NCBI RefSeq assembly: GCF_024206475.1
Contig: NZ_JAMBPR010000068.1
Location: 1-49,128 of the forward strand
Reading direction: 5' to 3'
Length of the DNA: 49,128 nt
Origin: Paraburkholderia sp. CNPSo 3274
GTDB lineage: Bacteria; Pseudomonadota; Gammaproteobacteria; Burkholderiales; Burkholderiaceae
Within the stretch, counting starts at the first letter, position 1; each line of letters opens with the position of its first letter. The notes below the pieces were generated by a model, which did no database searches, was not told the origin of the DNA, and worked only from the letters and a program-made list of their open reading frames with translations. This document shows, piece after piece, positions 39,651 to 48,879 of this stretch. The translations under genes were made by a program, and so were the position numbers.

Positions 39651-39959
39651 TCAGCCCGGCACTGCAGCAGGCCGCCAACAACCGGCCGGCAAACGCACGT
39701 CGGCCGCGTGCGTGGCGTGCTCGGCGGAAGATGCTCTGGGGGCATCGGTCTCCAGACTCGCTTCGCCCAGCGGCACGAAGCTTGGCCGGTAGCCCGGAAG
39801 TTCGGCGACGATCACCCTGCCCCGCCGTTTGATCGCCGCGGCGTAAAACGCACAGTGTCCGGCTTGCCTCGCATTGCCGTGAAAGACGATGGACGTGCCG
39901 CGCGCCCTTACGGCCCGATCAGCCACCAAACCACAGAACGCCTCAGGTGTCCGGCGCGA
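39651..39959 (-). pseudogene. Alpha/beta hydrolase N-terminal remnant
   Basis: On the minus strand the frame reads SRRTPEAFCGLVADRAVRAR, GTSIVFHGNARQAGHCAFYA, IKRRGRVIVAELPGYRPSF and then degenerates after GEASLETDA. It matches the start of alpha/beta hydrolases (VIVFHGNAG..Y...L...GY.V...EYPGYG). No nucleophile elbow remains. Just upstream, another frame reads FIYAPEKAVTEALASADFAP, unassigned. The 39613-40120 gap holds nothing else I recognise. Confidence 0.45.
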
Positions 39960-40120
39960 AGTCTGCCGACGCGAGGGCCTCGGTCACAGCTTTCTCAGGG
40001 GCGTAGATAAAACGCACCTGCAAGATAGCGATTTCTGGGAACACGTTCAGACACCCGACGGTGAGACGCAGTATTCACCTGGCGCATTTCATCGCGTGGA
40101 GCCCGATCCGTCGATCTGCG

Positions 40121-40408
40121 CTACAGCGCCGCGATGAACTCGTTCCACGGCGTCGCCTGCAGGGTCTCGGTGGCAGCATGTCCATAGCCGTGGATGATCA
40201 AAGCCGCCAGCTCAAGCTGTTTCAGATCGTTCGACTCCACAACGTCCAGGACGTCGAAGCGCCCGAGAGTCAGATAGCTGTCCTTCCAGGTGACGGCAGG
40301 GCATTCGGCCCTGATCTTTTCGGCCACTGTGGCGGCGATCTGTTTCAGTTCGCCGGGATCCGTTAATGCGTCAGGAGCGAGACGGCTCAGGATGACGTAC
40401 GTAGCCAT
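40121..40408 (-). CDS. GYD-domain protein
   Basis: A 95-residue single-domain protein. MATYVILSRLAPDALTDPGE starts the domain; CPAVTWKDSYLTLGRFDVLD and HGYGHAATETLQATPWNEF match the GYD family (a small ferredoxin-like alpha/beta fold), with the family GYD written GRFD. CGGAGG precedes the ATG at 40408. The function of these proteins is unknown; they often sit in stress or metabolic operons. It stands alone between two gene-poor gaps. Confidence 0.88.
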   Translation of the reverse strand: MATYVILSRLAPDALTDPGELKQIAATVAEKIRAECPAVTWKDSYLTLGRFDVLDVVESNDLKQLELAALIIHGYGHAATETLQATPWNEFIAAL

Positions 40409-40559
40409 GGCATACCTCCGAGCAAAGAATTGCCCCGCTATCGATTACTGCAGTCGCACGCAAACAGACGCCCGCGCGTCAAGCGGAAGCATTGCGGTGC
40501 GCATTGTCGCTCCGAAGTGTCATTAACCTCGGCGGGTTGGACCGGGGCCCTCAGGTAGG

Positions 40560-40781
40560 TCAGTGCAGTTGTCGCTTCAGGTTGGAAAGTTCAGAATGCA
40601 TTGAGCTGACTGTACGGTCCTCGTCCCTGGACGACATGATCTTCTTTGCCGATTTGCATTCCTTTTCGAGCTCATCCATCCACTTCATCAAATGTTGTGG
40701 AATCGTCGCGTCGGCGTGCATGGTACGTGATGCCTCGCTAACGGCTTGCTGAAAGATGAGTAAAGCGCTTTTGGATTTCAC
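40560..40781 (-). CDS. Hypothetical helical protein, about 73 residues
   Basis: The sequence looks coding from about GTG 40781: KSKSALLIFQQAVSEASRTM, HADATIPQHLMKWMDELEKE, KSAKKIMSSRDEDRTVSSMH. The frame extends back to 40973 but is not protein-like there. It is helical and acidic/basic, with no recognised family; the SELSNLKRQL end could form a coiled coil. The start is uncertain because no good ribosome site fits. The rest of 40409-41182 holds no recognised gene. Confidence 0.45.
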   Translation of the reverse strand: MKSKSALLIFQQAVSEASRTMHADATIPQHLMKWMDELEKECKSAKKIMSSRDEDRTVSSMHSELSNLKRQLH

Positions 40782-41182
40782 TGGCTTGCAACATGATGCC
40801 CCTTCTTGAACATCAGTTCCAGATGAATTCAGGCAACAGATGACGGTGTGTTGCCCGTGCCGTCGCCATTCGCCTGCTTCGGTCAGCGGCCAGCGACGTT
40901 GCATTGCGTCAAAGCGGCACCGGGGCACGCGAAAGACGCCTCTGTAGTTTAGGTCACAATCGCTCGCCTGCACCGGTCCGCACGGTGTCCAGCGAATTCA
41001 GCGTCGCAGCTGCGTGGTAGAGCGATTTCGTCAGCGCAGCCGTATCACACGTACTTCGGTGATTTGAGCACCGAGTCGAACCACGTCCGACACTCCAGTC
41101 GCGTCTGGCTGCGGAGGGTGCCTGAAAGTTCTATCATGGTGAACCGTGAGGTCGCCATTACTTATCGGAACTTGAGCGTCGA

Positions 41183-42040
41183 ATGAAGCCGCCACGCAAT
41201 ACCGACTCCGCCCCAGGCGAGTGGTACATCGACACAGCGTGCATCAATTGCGGTGCATCGCGTCACGTCGCGCCTGAGCTGATTGTCGAACGAAACGACA
41301 AGAGTGTCTTCGTTCGGCAGCCCTTCACGCCGGAAGAGCAGCTTGCTGCCTGGCGTGCGGTGCTCGTATGTCCGACGGCATCGGTACGCAGCGAAACGAA
41401 GCAGCCCCGCCCGAACGCCACGATCTTTCCGCAGCAGATCACATCGGGTGTGTGGCGCTGTGGATTCAACTCACGGTCGTCGTTTGGCGCACATTCTTAT
41501 TTTGCCGCGCGTCCGGACGGCAATCTGCTGATCGACTCGCCACGCTATGCGGCGGAGCTCGTGAAATGGTTTGACGACGCCGGTGGCATTGCACACGTCC
41601 TTTTGTCGCATCGTGACGACGTTGCAGATGCCGACAAATACGCACGTCAATTCGGCGCGCGCGTCTGGATTCACCAGGAGGACAGGTCGGCTGCCCCCTA
41701 TGCTACCGATCTGCTCGACGACCATTCGGCACCGAGCATCGCGGCCGGCGTGCGCGCAATCCCGATGCCCGGGCACACTCGGGGTAGCGTCGTATACCTG
41801 CTCGATGATCGCGTGCTCTTCGCGGGCGATTCGCTCGCCTGGAGCCCACGCGAGCGCGACCTCGTCGCGTTCAGGGACGCGTGCTGGTACTCATGGACGA
41901 AGCTCACCGAATCGCTCGGCAAGCTGGCCGCGTATCGTTTCGAATGGCTGCTTCCTGGTCACGGTTGGCCCACGCACTTGCCGGCCGAGGAAATGAGTGC
42001 TCGCTTGCTAGCGTTGGTTGAGCGCATGCGAAATGATTGA
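41183..42040 (+). CDS. Ferredoxin-like/metallo-beta-lactamase-fold protein
   Basis: A 285-residue two-part protein. The first 70 residues resemble a ferredoxin-like domain with Cys20, Cys23 and Cys63 (WYIDTACINCGASRHVAPE, LVCPTASV). From about 85 onward it is a metallo-beta-lactamase-fold hydrolase: LLSHRDDVADADKYARQFGA, PMPGHTRGSVVYLL, LFAGDSLAW and LLPGHGWPTH. The canonical HxHxDH is HRDDVAD here (His143), a variant that would change metal binding, while the later His/Asp/His residues are kept. ATG 41183 is used. It is convergent with pntB. Function unknown; possibly a thiol or lactone hydrolase. Confidence 0.87.
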   Translation: MKPPRNTDSAPGEWYIDTACINCGASRHVAPELIVERNDKSVFVRQPFTPEEQLAAWRAVLVCPTASVRSETKQPRPNATIFPQQITSGVWRCGFNSRSSFGAHSYFAARPDGNLLIDSPRYAAELVKWFDDAGGIAHVLLSHRDDVADADKYARQFGARVWIHQEDRSAAPYATDLLDDHSAPSIAAGVRAIPMPGHTRGSVVYLLDDRVLFAGDSLAWSPRERDLVAFRDACWYSWTKLTESLGKLAAYRFEWLLPGHGWPTHLPAEEMSARLLALVERMRND

Positions 42041-42250
42041 AGTCGCCGGAATCCCAGCGCGCACCGCGCAGCACCGCATATGACGCGTCTTCTAGAGCGC
42101 GAACTCTGGGAGGAGCAGTTGGCGTACGTCGACTGCCTGCCGCGGGAGTCGCAGTGTGCCATAGCCACCGCGGGCGCGAGAACATGGTGCCGCAAGCGCA
42201 GGCTTGGCTCGCACTGCGTGTGGCCACACCGCGATGCCGATCCGCTCCTT

Positions 42251-42283
42251 CCGGGCGTCGACAATGGCGTTGTCGACGCCCGG
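42251..42283. terminator. Long perfect hairpin between convergent genes
   Basis: CCGGGCGTCGACAA (42251-42264), loop TGGCG, TTGTCGACGCCCGG (42270-42283): a perfect 14-bp stem with a 5-base loop. It lies between the plus-strand metallo-hydrolase (ends 42040) and minus-strand pntB (ends 42347), where a bidirectional terminator is expected. There is no T-run on either side. The rest of 42041-42346 shows nothing else I recognise. Confidence 0.5.
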
Positions 42284-42346
42284 CTGAGCGCCATGATCTT
42301 CTCCGATTCGCTTCGTTGTTCCTCGGCGAGTCCCGCTTCTCCGCGT

Positions 42347-43759
42347 TCAGGCTTTCAACACCCCGAAGATCTCACTCAACATCGACTTCGCATCGCCGAA
42401 CAGCATGCGATTGTTGTCCTTGTAGAAGAGCGGGTTGTCGACGCCGGCATAGCCCGAGGCCATGCTGCGCTTCATCACGATCGACGTCTTCGCCTTCCAG
42501 ACCTCCAGCACCGGCATGCCGGCGATCGGGCTCGCCGGGTCCTCCTGCGCCGCCGGGTTCACGATGTCGTTCGCGCCGATGACCATCGACACGTCCGCCT
42601 CGGGGAAGTCGGCGTTGATCTCGTCCATCTCCATCACGATGTTGTAGGGCACCTTCGCTTCGGCCAGCAGCACGTTCATGTGGCCCGGCATGCGGCCCGC
42701 CACCGGGTGGATCGCGAAGCGTACGTCGACGCCCTTATCGCGCAGCAGCTTCGTGAGTTCGAAGACCGTGTGCTGGGCCTGCGCCACAGCCATGCCGTAG
42801 CCCGGCACGATGATCACGCTCTTCGCGTCGCGCAGCAGCTCGGCGGTTTCGGCGGAGCTCACCGCCACCACCTCGCCGGCCGGCTGCGCGCCGCCGCCCG
42901 CAGTTGCGGGCACGCCCGCGCCACTGCCAAAGCCGCCAGCGATCACGCTGATGAAGTTGCGGTTCATCGCGCGGCACATGATGTACGACAGGATCGCGCC
43001 CGACGAGCCCACCAGCGCGCCGATCACGATCAGCAGGTCGTTGCCGAGCATGAAGCCGGTGGCCGCCGCCGCCCAGCCCGAGTAGCTGTTGAGCATCGAC
43101 ACCACCACGGGCATGTCGGCGCCGCCGATCGCCATCACCATGTGCGTACCGAACAGCAGCGAAATCGCCGTCATCACGAGGAGCGGCATCATGCCGTCCT
43201 GAATCGTCTCTGCGTGCAGGAACGCGCGACCGTAGTACATCACGATCAGCAGCGCGGCCAGGTTCAGCCAGTGCCGCGCCGGCAGCAGTAGCGGCTTGCC
43301 GCCGATCTTGCCCGACAGCTTGCCGAACGCAATGACCGAGCCCGCGAAAGTCACCGCACCGATCAGGATGCCGACGTAAATCTCGACTTCGTGAATGGTC
43401 TTTTCGGCGCCGGTGAATTGCACCGACGTATCGATGTAGCTGGCGAAGCCCACGAGGCAGGCCGCCAGGCCAACCAGGCTGTGCATCAGCGCGACCAGTT
43501 CGGGCATCTGCGTCATCTGCACCTTCTTCGCGGCGAACAGGCCGACCGCGCCGCCGACGACCAGCGCGGCGACAGCGTACGGAATACCTTCGGCCGACAC
43601 GCGCGGACCGAGTACGGTTGCCAGCACAGCGATGAGCATACCGATCATGCCAAGCAGGTTGCCGCGGCGCGCGGTCTCGGGATTGGCCAGACCGCCAAGG
43701 CTCAGGATGAAGAGAATCGCCGCGCCGATATAGGAGACGGTAGTCAGGTTGGAAGTCAT
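42347..43759 (-). CDS. pntB: NAD(P) transhydrogenase subunit beta
   Basis: A 470-residue inner-membrane protein. It has eight to nine transmembrane helices at the N-terminus (SYIGAAILFILSLGGLANPE, LLGMIGMLIAVLATVLG and onward), then the NADP-binding domain III (KSVIIVPGYGMAVAQAQHTV, FAIHPVAGRMPGHMNVLL, MVIGANDIVNPAAQ, DPASPIAGMPVLEVWKAKT). With PntA it uses the proton gradient to make NADPH from NADH. The ATG at 43759 is 13 bp behind the pntA stop, so the genes form one operon. Its presence among acyl-CoA enzymes fits NADPH supply for PHB or for reductases. Confidence 0.96.
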   Translation of the reverse strand: MTSNLTTVSYIGAAILFILSLGGLANPETARRGNLLGMIGMLIAVLATVLGPRVSAEGIPYAVAALVVGGAVGLFAAKKVQMTQMPELVALMHSLVGLAACLVGFASYIDTSVQFTGAEKTIHEVEIYVGILIGAVTFAGSVIAFGKLSGKIGGKPLLLPARHWLNLAALLIVMYYGRAFLHAETIQDGMMPLLVMTAISLLFGTHMVMAIGGADMPVVVSMLNSYSGWAAAATGFMLGNDLLIVIGALVGSSGAILSYIMCRAMNRNFISVIAGGFGSGAGVPATAGGGAQPAGEVVAVSSAETAELLRDAKSVIIVPGYGMAVAQAQHTVFELTKLLRDKGVDVRFAIHPVAGRMPGHMNVLLAEAKVPYNIVMEMDEINADFPEADVSMVIGANDIVNPAAQEDPASPIAGMPVLEVWKAKTSIVMKRSMASGYAGVDNPLFYKDNNRMLFGDAKSMLSEIFGVLKA

Positions 43760-43772
43760 TGTTGTCGTCCCC

Positions 43773-45365
43773 TCATTTGCGGAACATCGCCAGCATGCGT
43801 CGCGTCACCGCGAAGCCACCGAACATGTTGACGGCCGTAAGTGCCAACGCGCCCACGGCCAGGCCCAGAATCAGCCCTGATGGCCGGTCGCCCACCGCGG
43901 ACCCGCCCAGCGGCGGCGCGACCTGGACCAGCGCACCGATGGCGATGATCGACGAAATCGCGTTGGTCACGCTCATCAGCGGCGTGTGCAGCGACGGCGT
44001 GACATTCCAGATCACCATGTAGCCGACGAAACAGGCCAGCACGAACACCGTGAAGTGCGAGAGGAAAGTGGCCGGCGCAAACAGCCCCACCAGCAGGAAC
44101 GCCAGCGCACCGATGCCGAACACGATGGCCAGCGACTTCGCCGACATCGGCTCGCTGCTGCCGTGGCCCTTCTTCGGTGCGGCTGCCGCCGCTGCAGCGG
44201 CGGCCTGGGGTTTGGGTGCGACGGCCGGCTGTTTGATCGGCGGCGGCGGCCAGGTAACGTTGCCCTCCTTGATGACTGTGAGGCCGCGGATGGCGTCATC
44301 GTCGAAGTCGACGTTGATCGTGCCGTCCTTCGTCTTGCACAGCTCCTCGACCACGCGCAGCAGGTTGTTGCCATACAACGTGGACGACTGCCTCGCCAGA
44401 CGCGAAGCAAGATCCGTGTAGCCAACGATGGTCACGCCGTGGCGCACCACCGCCTCGCCGGGCACGGTCAACTCGCAGTTGCCACCCTGCTCGGCCGCCA
44501 TGTCCACGATTACGCTACCCGGCTTCATCGACTGCACCATTTCGGCCGTGATGAGCTTCGGAGCCGGCTTGCCGGGAATCAGCGCGGTAGTGATGATGAT
44601 GTCCGCGTCCCGGGCCTGCTGCGCGTACATCGCGCGCTGCGCCTGCTGGAAGCCCTCGCTCATGACCCTGGCGTAGCCGCCGCCGCCCGAGCCTTCCTCG
44701 TCGCAGTCCACCTTGACGAATTCGCCCCCCAGGGACTTGACCTGGTCGGCCACCTCGGCGCGCGTGTCGTTGGCGCGCACGATCGCGCCGAGACTGACCG
44801 CAGTACCGATGGCAGCCAGGCCTGCTACGCCGGCGCCGGCAATGAAGACCCTGGCAGGCGGGACCTTGCCGGCGGCGGTGACCTGACCGTTCAGGAAGCG
44901 GCCGAAGGCATGGGCGGCCTCGATCACCGCACGGTAGCCGCTGATGCCAGCCATCGAGGTGAGCGCGTCCATCTTCTGCGCGCGTGACAGCGTGCGCGGC
45001 AGCGAATCGATCGCCAGCACGGTGGCGTGCCTCGCGGCAAGCTGCTGCATCAGCTCGGGGTTCTGGGCCGGCCAGACGAACCCGATCAGCATGCCGCCCT
45101 CACGCATCAGCGCCACTTCCTCGCTGCTCGGGGGGCGCACCTTGAAGACGATGTCACTGCGGGCCCAGAGTTCGGCAGCCGTTGCCACGACCTCGGCACC
45201 GGCGGCACGGTAGTCATCATCGCCAAAGTTCGCACCTGCGCCGGCGCCGCTTTGCACGGCAACCGCGAACCCAAGCTTGATCAGTTTCTCGACCACCTCG
45301 GGCACCGTTGCTACACGCCGCTCCCCGGTGGCTGTCTCCAGAGGAATTCCAATCAGTAATGTCAT
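43773..45365 (-). CDS. pntA: NAD(P) transhydrogenase subunit alpha
   Basis: A 530-residue single-chain alpha subunit. The NAD-binding domain I occupies about 1-380 (LIGIPLETATGERRVATVPE, VFIAGAGVAGLAAIGTAVSL, TRAEVADQVKSLGGEFVKVD). It is joined by an Ala-rich linker (PKPQAAAAAAAAAPKKG) to four membrane helices (SLAIVFGIGALAFLLVGLFA and onward). Some bacteria split this into PntAA and PntAB; here it is fused. ATG 45365 starts the conserved sequence; the ribosome site is weak. A promoter-like AT-rich segment (45440-45480) lies upstream. Confidence 0.96.
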   Translation of the reverse strand: MTLLIGIPLETATGERRVATVPEVVEKLIKLGFAVAVQSGAGAGANFGDDDYRAAGAEVVATAAELWARSDIVFKVRPPSSEEVALMREGGMLIGFVWPAQNPELMQQLAARHATVLAIDSLPRTLSRAQKMDALTSMAGISGYRAVIEAAHAFGRFLNGQVTAAGKVPPARVFIAGAGVAGLAAIGTAVSLGAIVRANDTRAEVADQVKSLGGEFVKVDCDEEGSGGGGYARVMSEGFQQAQRAMYAQQARDADIIITTALIPGKPAPKLITAEMVQSMKPGSVIVDMAAEQGGNCELTVPGEAVVRHGVTIVGYTDLASRLARQSSTLYGNNLLRVVEELCKTKDGTINVDFDDDAIRGLTVIKEGNVTWPPPPIKQPAVAPKPQAAAAAAAAAPKKGHGSSEPMSAKSLAIVFGIGALAFLLVGLFAPATFLSHFTVFVLACFVGYMVIWNVTPSLHTPLMSVTNAISSIIAIGALVQVAPPLGGSAVGDRPSGLILGLAVGALALTAVNMFGGFAVTRRMLAMFRK

Positions 45366-45593
45366 TTTGTCAATTGATGGTAGTGGCCGTCGCAAGGAAC
45401 CCGGGCCTGTGCTTCAGTTTTTGTCGCAATAAAGAGAACTGAGCGAACAATCGCTATATATAAAGTACTACTAATATTACGGTCGTAGAATTGATCAGCG
45501 ACGGACCGATGGGCTCTGCTCGCGCTTTCAGCCGTTCATCTTGTTCCGCAAGGGATAGCGGACAGCCTTACTGCGACAGAACCGTCAAACACT

Positions 45594-46166
45594 CTACTGT
45601 TTTGCATCCGATTCGACAGGTGCAACTGCCTGGCGGGTCCGTTTGGCAGTTGACGCAGCATTGAGATTGCTTTCAGCAGTCTCCACGGCTTGCCTGGCGG
45701 CTTTCGCAGCAGTTTCATACGCTGAATTGGCCGTATCGCTTGCGGTCGTGATGAATGTCTTCCATGCCGCCACTACGGATTCACTTCCCGCCGGCGCATT
45801 TTTCGTGAGCCCGTCGATGAAAGAGTGCGCATCGCTTTGGAATTGCTTGCACTGTGCTTCTGCGAGCACAGCAAATTCGGCTTGGGTGCTGGAGAGAATT
45901 TCGTAGACGTGGTGCCAGTATGACTGCACTCTTTCAACGGCAGGTTGAACCAGGATCGACTGCTGTGAAAACGTTTCCTGAGGTTCTTTGGCAGAAAGTG
46001 CCTTGACGGCGAATTCCTGATTTTCAGCGAGGGTCGATTTGACCGTCTGCACATTCAGGTCGGCCAACTTTTCAATGCCTTCAAATGCCTTATTCAGGAA
46101 AACAAACGATGTTTCGACGCCGGATTTCTGCGCGGCGACAAGTTGCTCCGTTGTCAGAGTGCTCAT
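45594..46166 (-). CDS. phaP: Phasin (PHB granule-associated protein)
   Basis: A 190-residue amphipathic helical protein of the phasin family. It coats polyhydroxybutyrate granules and affects their number and size. It begins MSTLTTEQLVAAQKSGVETS, followed by AFEGIEKLADLNVQTVKSTL, the family signature, and ends in an Ala/Lys-rich helix (AKAARQAVETAESNLNAAS). ATG 46166 has GGAG upstream. It stands alone, 228 bp upstream of pntA on the same strand. The upstream gap 46167-46594 holds nothing I recognise. Its presence shows that the host makes PHB. Confidence 0.93.
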   Translation of the reverse strand: MSTLTTEQLVAAQKSGVETSFVFLNKAFEGIEKLADLNVQTVKSTLAENQEFAVKALSAKEPQETFSQQSILVQPAVERVQSYWHHVYEILSSTQAEFAVLAEAQCKQFQSDAHSFIDGLTKNAPAGSESVVAAWKTFITTASDTANSAYETAAKAARQAVETAESNLNAASTAKRTRQAVAPVESDAKQ

Positions 46167-46594
46167 CAATGGCTCCATGAAAGATGAAAGTGTCCGAATG
46201 TCCACAAGAGCCACTCACGGACAAGAAGACACACAACACAGTCGGTGGTGCGATGCAGCAATATCCATTCTAAGGTCGAGTTGACGTCTGTCAATCGTTT
46301 GTTCGTGGAAGCCGCCTCATGTCTCGTAAGCGCATCGGCAAACACCTTGTCGGCTTTGGCATGCAGGCCCTTACCAGGTATAAACCCGCACAAGAAATGT
46401 GCTCTCGTCGCAAAGGCGTAAATTTGTATAACAAATGTTTGCAATGCAGCAAAAGACGAGTTGCGATCCGTCTTTCTGCACGCCGTGGAGGAAACGGCGT
46501 GGCTGTCCGTGCCACGGCGCACGAGGCGATGCGTGCGCCCGTGTTGCCGACTCGCGTCGGGGTGATCGTGGTCGACTCCTTCAAACAATTAGGA

Positions 46595-46810
46595 TCACGC
46601 AAGACCTTCGAGGATAAATAGAGGCCGCGCATCATGCTGATCACAGACTAGCGCGCTGCGCGTTTCGACCCGCAGCATTCCCCATTCGGGAAGTTGGAGG
46701 CCGGCATGACCTTCGCGGGACCACCTGTAGGTTTCGTTGTCGAGCCAAAGGATCGCATAGGCATTCGGGTCAATGCGGTCGAACGTGTCGAGATGGAGCG
46801 TAATGCGCAT
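46595..46810 (-). CDS. Small hypothetical protein, 71 residues
   Basis: A short protein beginning MRITLHLDTFDRIDPNAYAI, then LDNETYRWSREGHAGLQLPE, WGMLRVETRSALVC. GGAG stands six bases before the ATG at 46810, so this start is preferred over ATGs at 46855 and 46873. The fold would be mixed alpha/beta. No family is recognised; it has no membrane segment and no Cys pair. It lies upstream of the phasin on the same strand, but 428 bp away. Confidence 0.55.
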   Translation of the reverse strand: MRITLHLDTFDRIDPNAYAILWLDNETYRWSREGHAGLQLPEWGMLRVETRSALVCDQHDARPLFILEGLA

Positions 46811-47095
46811 CGAATTCTCCAGTTGTTGTTCGTGGCTGGCTTTGTGATCCGTCATGATCGTCATCGTTGACATATAACGATACGTGCAGATGGGGGCTGT
46901 CTGTATGTGTCAGCGTGTCGCCAATGTGCGTTTAATTCACGTCGTAACTACGGGCAGACCGGCGCGCAGCCTGCCTCGCCGAAATACTTGCACTACGCCA
47001 GTTTCACACTATATTTCGGACACCAATCGGTGCGAGGCGACTTACGATCCTTTGAATGAGGCTCGCTCATGCCCCGCAGGGCGGAGAACTTCACC

Positions 47096-48643
47096 ATGGC
47101 CAATTACCAATGGACTGGAAGCGCAGGAACAAACTTCCTGACGCCGGAAAACTGGGTTCTCGAACCTGGTGGAGGACCGGCGACCGTGCCGCCGGGTCCC
47201 AACGACTCCGTGACGATCGATAATACCGCCCTGCCGATTACGGGTTCGGGTACCGCGGCGGACCTGATTTTCAAGGATACCGACGAAATCGCGGGGCATC
47301 TGACTGCGACCATTGGAATTCCGGTCAATGCACGGTTGACGCTTAAGCCCGGCGCGATCCTGACAACCCCCAGAATTGGCGTGATAACCGGCACGCTCAC
47401 AATCGGCAAAGACAGCAGTCTCGTAAGCTTCGGACCTCACGATCTCAACGACTACGCGATCAAGGTAGCCCCCATAGCCGGTAATGCAACGATGTTGGTA
47501 GATGGGGGGCACGCCGTCGTCAACACTCGCAATCTGCCCGTGTCTGTTGGCCAAGCCGGAAACGGCCAGATGACAATCAGCAACGGGGCGCTGGTCGCCA
47601 TCGGGAACAACGACCCACTCATCTACCCATGGGCTCTGGTTGTTGGGAATCACGACAACTCCACTGGCCGGATTACGGTTTCGAAGGCGTCGCTGGTGGC
47701 GCGCGGACAGGTCATCATCGGGCGCGGTGGCACCGGAAAGCTGGAACTGAACCCAGGCGCCTCCGTCGTCGCGGAGGACGTGACGATTGGCTATACCGCC
47801 GGTCTGAGCCAGGTTTCGGTTTCGGAGGCGTCGCTGGTGGCACGCGGGCAGGTCATCGTCGGGCAATACGCCGCCGGGGCGCTGGAGGTGAACTCAGGCG
47901 CCTTCGTCGTCGCTGACGACATGTCGATTGGTTCAGCGCCGACTGGACAGGGCTCCGTGTCGGTCAGCGGCCACAATGCGCGCCTCGTTATCGCCAACGA
48001 ACTCTTGGTCCAAGACCTGGGAACGGGCTCGCTCACGGTGACGCAAAAGGGCTCCGTGTCTGTCGGCAAGGGAATTTACGTGACCGGAACGCTATCGCTG
48101 GGCGACGGCCTCATCGAGACGACCGCCCTTGGGATCGACCCGGGGGCAACGCTGACCGGACACGGAACGGTGACCGCTGTCGCGGGTTTTGTGAACAACG
48201 GCACGATAACTGTCATTAATTCATTGACCCTTGTTGGCGACATGGACAACGCCAGCACAATCTCGGTCTCGGCAGGTGGCCACCTGCGCTGTTTTGGAAC
48301 ACTACTCTCTGACACCGGCACTATTGAGTTGCGTGCAGATAGCGTAGCCACAGTTGAGGCCGTTCAAAGCCCTCAAACGATCAAGTTTGTCGGCACCAAC
48401 GCGCGGCTCGAACTACGAAGCCCCGGTGCATTTACGGGGACTATTGACGGCTTTGCGAAGACCGATACGATAGAACTAGACGTCGAGGTGAAATCCATCA
48501 ACTTTGCAAACAACGTGCTCACAATAAAAGACCATTTCGGCACCGTTGAGGCGCAGTTGCAGATGACCGGCGGCGCCTATAGCACTGGCTCCTTCCAAAT
48601 CAATCCACTGTCCAACGGTCGCTCCGCGATCGTGATTCCTTAA
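47096..48643 (+). CDS. Repeat-rich beta-helix protein, probably a surface or secreted adhesin
   Basis: A 515-residue protein made largely of Gly/Thr/Val-rich repeats predicted to fold as a beta helix. It begins MANYQWTGSAGTNFLTPENW, a module common in autotransporter-type proteins. Two nearly identical 47-residue repeats (ASLVARGQVIIGRGGTGKLE and ASLVARGQVIVGQYAAGALE) are encoded by a 141-bp duplication. The end has FVGTNARLELRSPGAF, TGTIDGFAKTDTIEL, typical of beta-strand-repeat surface proteins. There is no Sec signal peptide and no C-terminal barrel, so export could be by type I secretion or it may be a fragment. ATG 47096 is chosen over 47069 because GGCGGAG precedes it. It stands alone before the IS66 end. 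Confidence 0.8.
   Translation: MANYQWTGSAGTNFLTPENWVLEPGGGPATVPPGPNDSVTIDNTALPITGSGTAADLIFKDTDEIAGHLTATIGIPVNARLTLKPGAILTTPRIGVITGTLTIGKDSSLVSFGPHDLNDYAIKVAPIAGNATMLVDGGHAVVNTRNLPVSVGQAGNGQMTISNGALVAIGNNDPLIYPWALVVGNHDNSTGRITVSKASLVARGQVIIGRGGTGKLELNPGASVVAEDVTIGYTAGLSQVSVSEASLVARGQVIVGQYAAGALEVNSGAFVVADDMSIGSAPTGQGSVSVSGHNARLVIANELLVQDLGTGSLTVTQKGSVSVGKGIYVTGTLSLGDGLIETTALGIDPGATLTGHGTVTAVAGFVNNGTITVINSLTLVGDMDNASTISVSAGGHLRCFGTLLSDTGTIELRADSVATVEAVQSPQTIKFVGTNARLELRSPGAFTGTIDGFAKTDTIELDVEVKSINFANNVLTIKDHFGTVEAQLQMTGGAYSTGSFQINPLSNGRSAIVIP
47678..47959 (+). repeat. 141-bp tandem duplication inside the beta-helix gene
   Basis: GTTTCGAAGGCGTCGCTGG at 47678 recurs with few changes at 47819, and the following 120 bases stay alignable, giving two copies of a 47-codon unit. 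A weaker third copy follows (about 47960 onward). It points to recent growth of the beta-helix by duplication. Confidence 0.7.
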
Positions 48644-48879
48644 GGACCGGCATCCCGGTTCGCGCGTCAGTTGATGGTTGCCCGCCACGCGCCTCAGGAT
48701 CATGCTCGGGGGGGACCGCAGGCGTATCCGTTAGTCGATCAATTGGCTCCGAGTCCGCTCACGCTGGCTCTTTGGGGTCGCCGAAGACTCGCATGCAACC
48801 AGACGAGGGCTCCCGTGGATGACGTCGCTCTGGCGGTTGCTCACCCCTGCCGGGGATGTGGCAGCCGCTGCAGATAAAG

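Noticed and set aside
42080..43291. A 403-codon plus-strand open frame opposite pntB
   Set aside because: Its sequence is extremely His/Arg-rich and mirrors the codon pattern of pntB, whose protein is certain. It is a shadow frame of GC-rich DNA.
43986..44987. A 333-codon plus-strand frame opposite pntA
   Set aside because: Same reason: no ribosome site, His/Arg/Asp-rich shadow of a clear gene.
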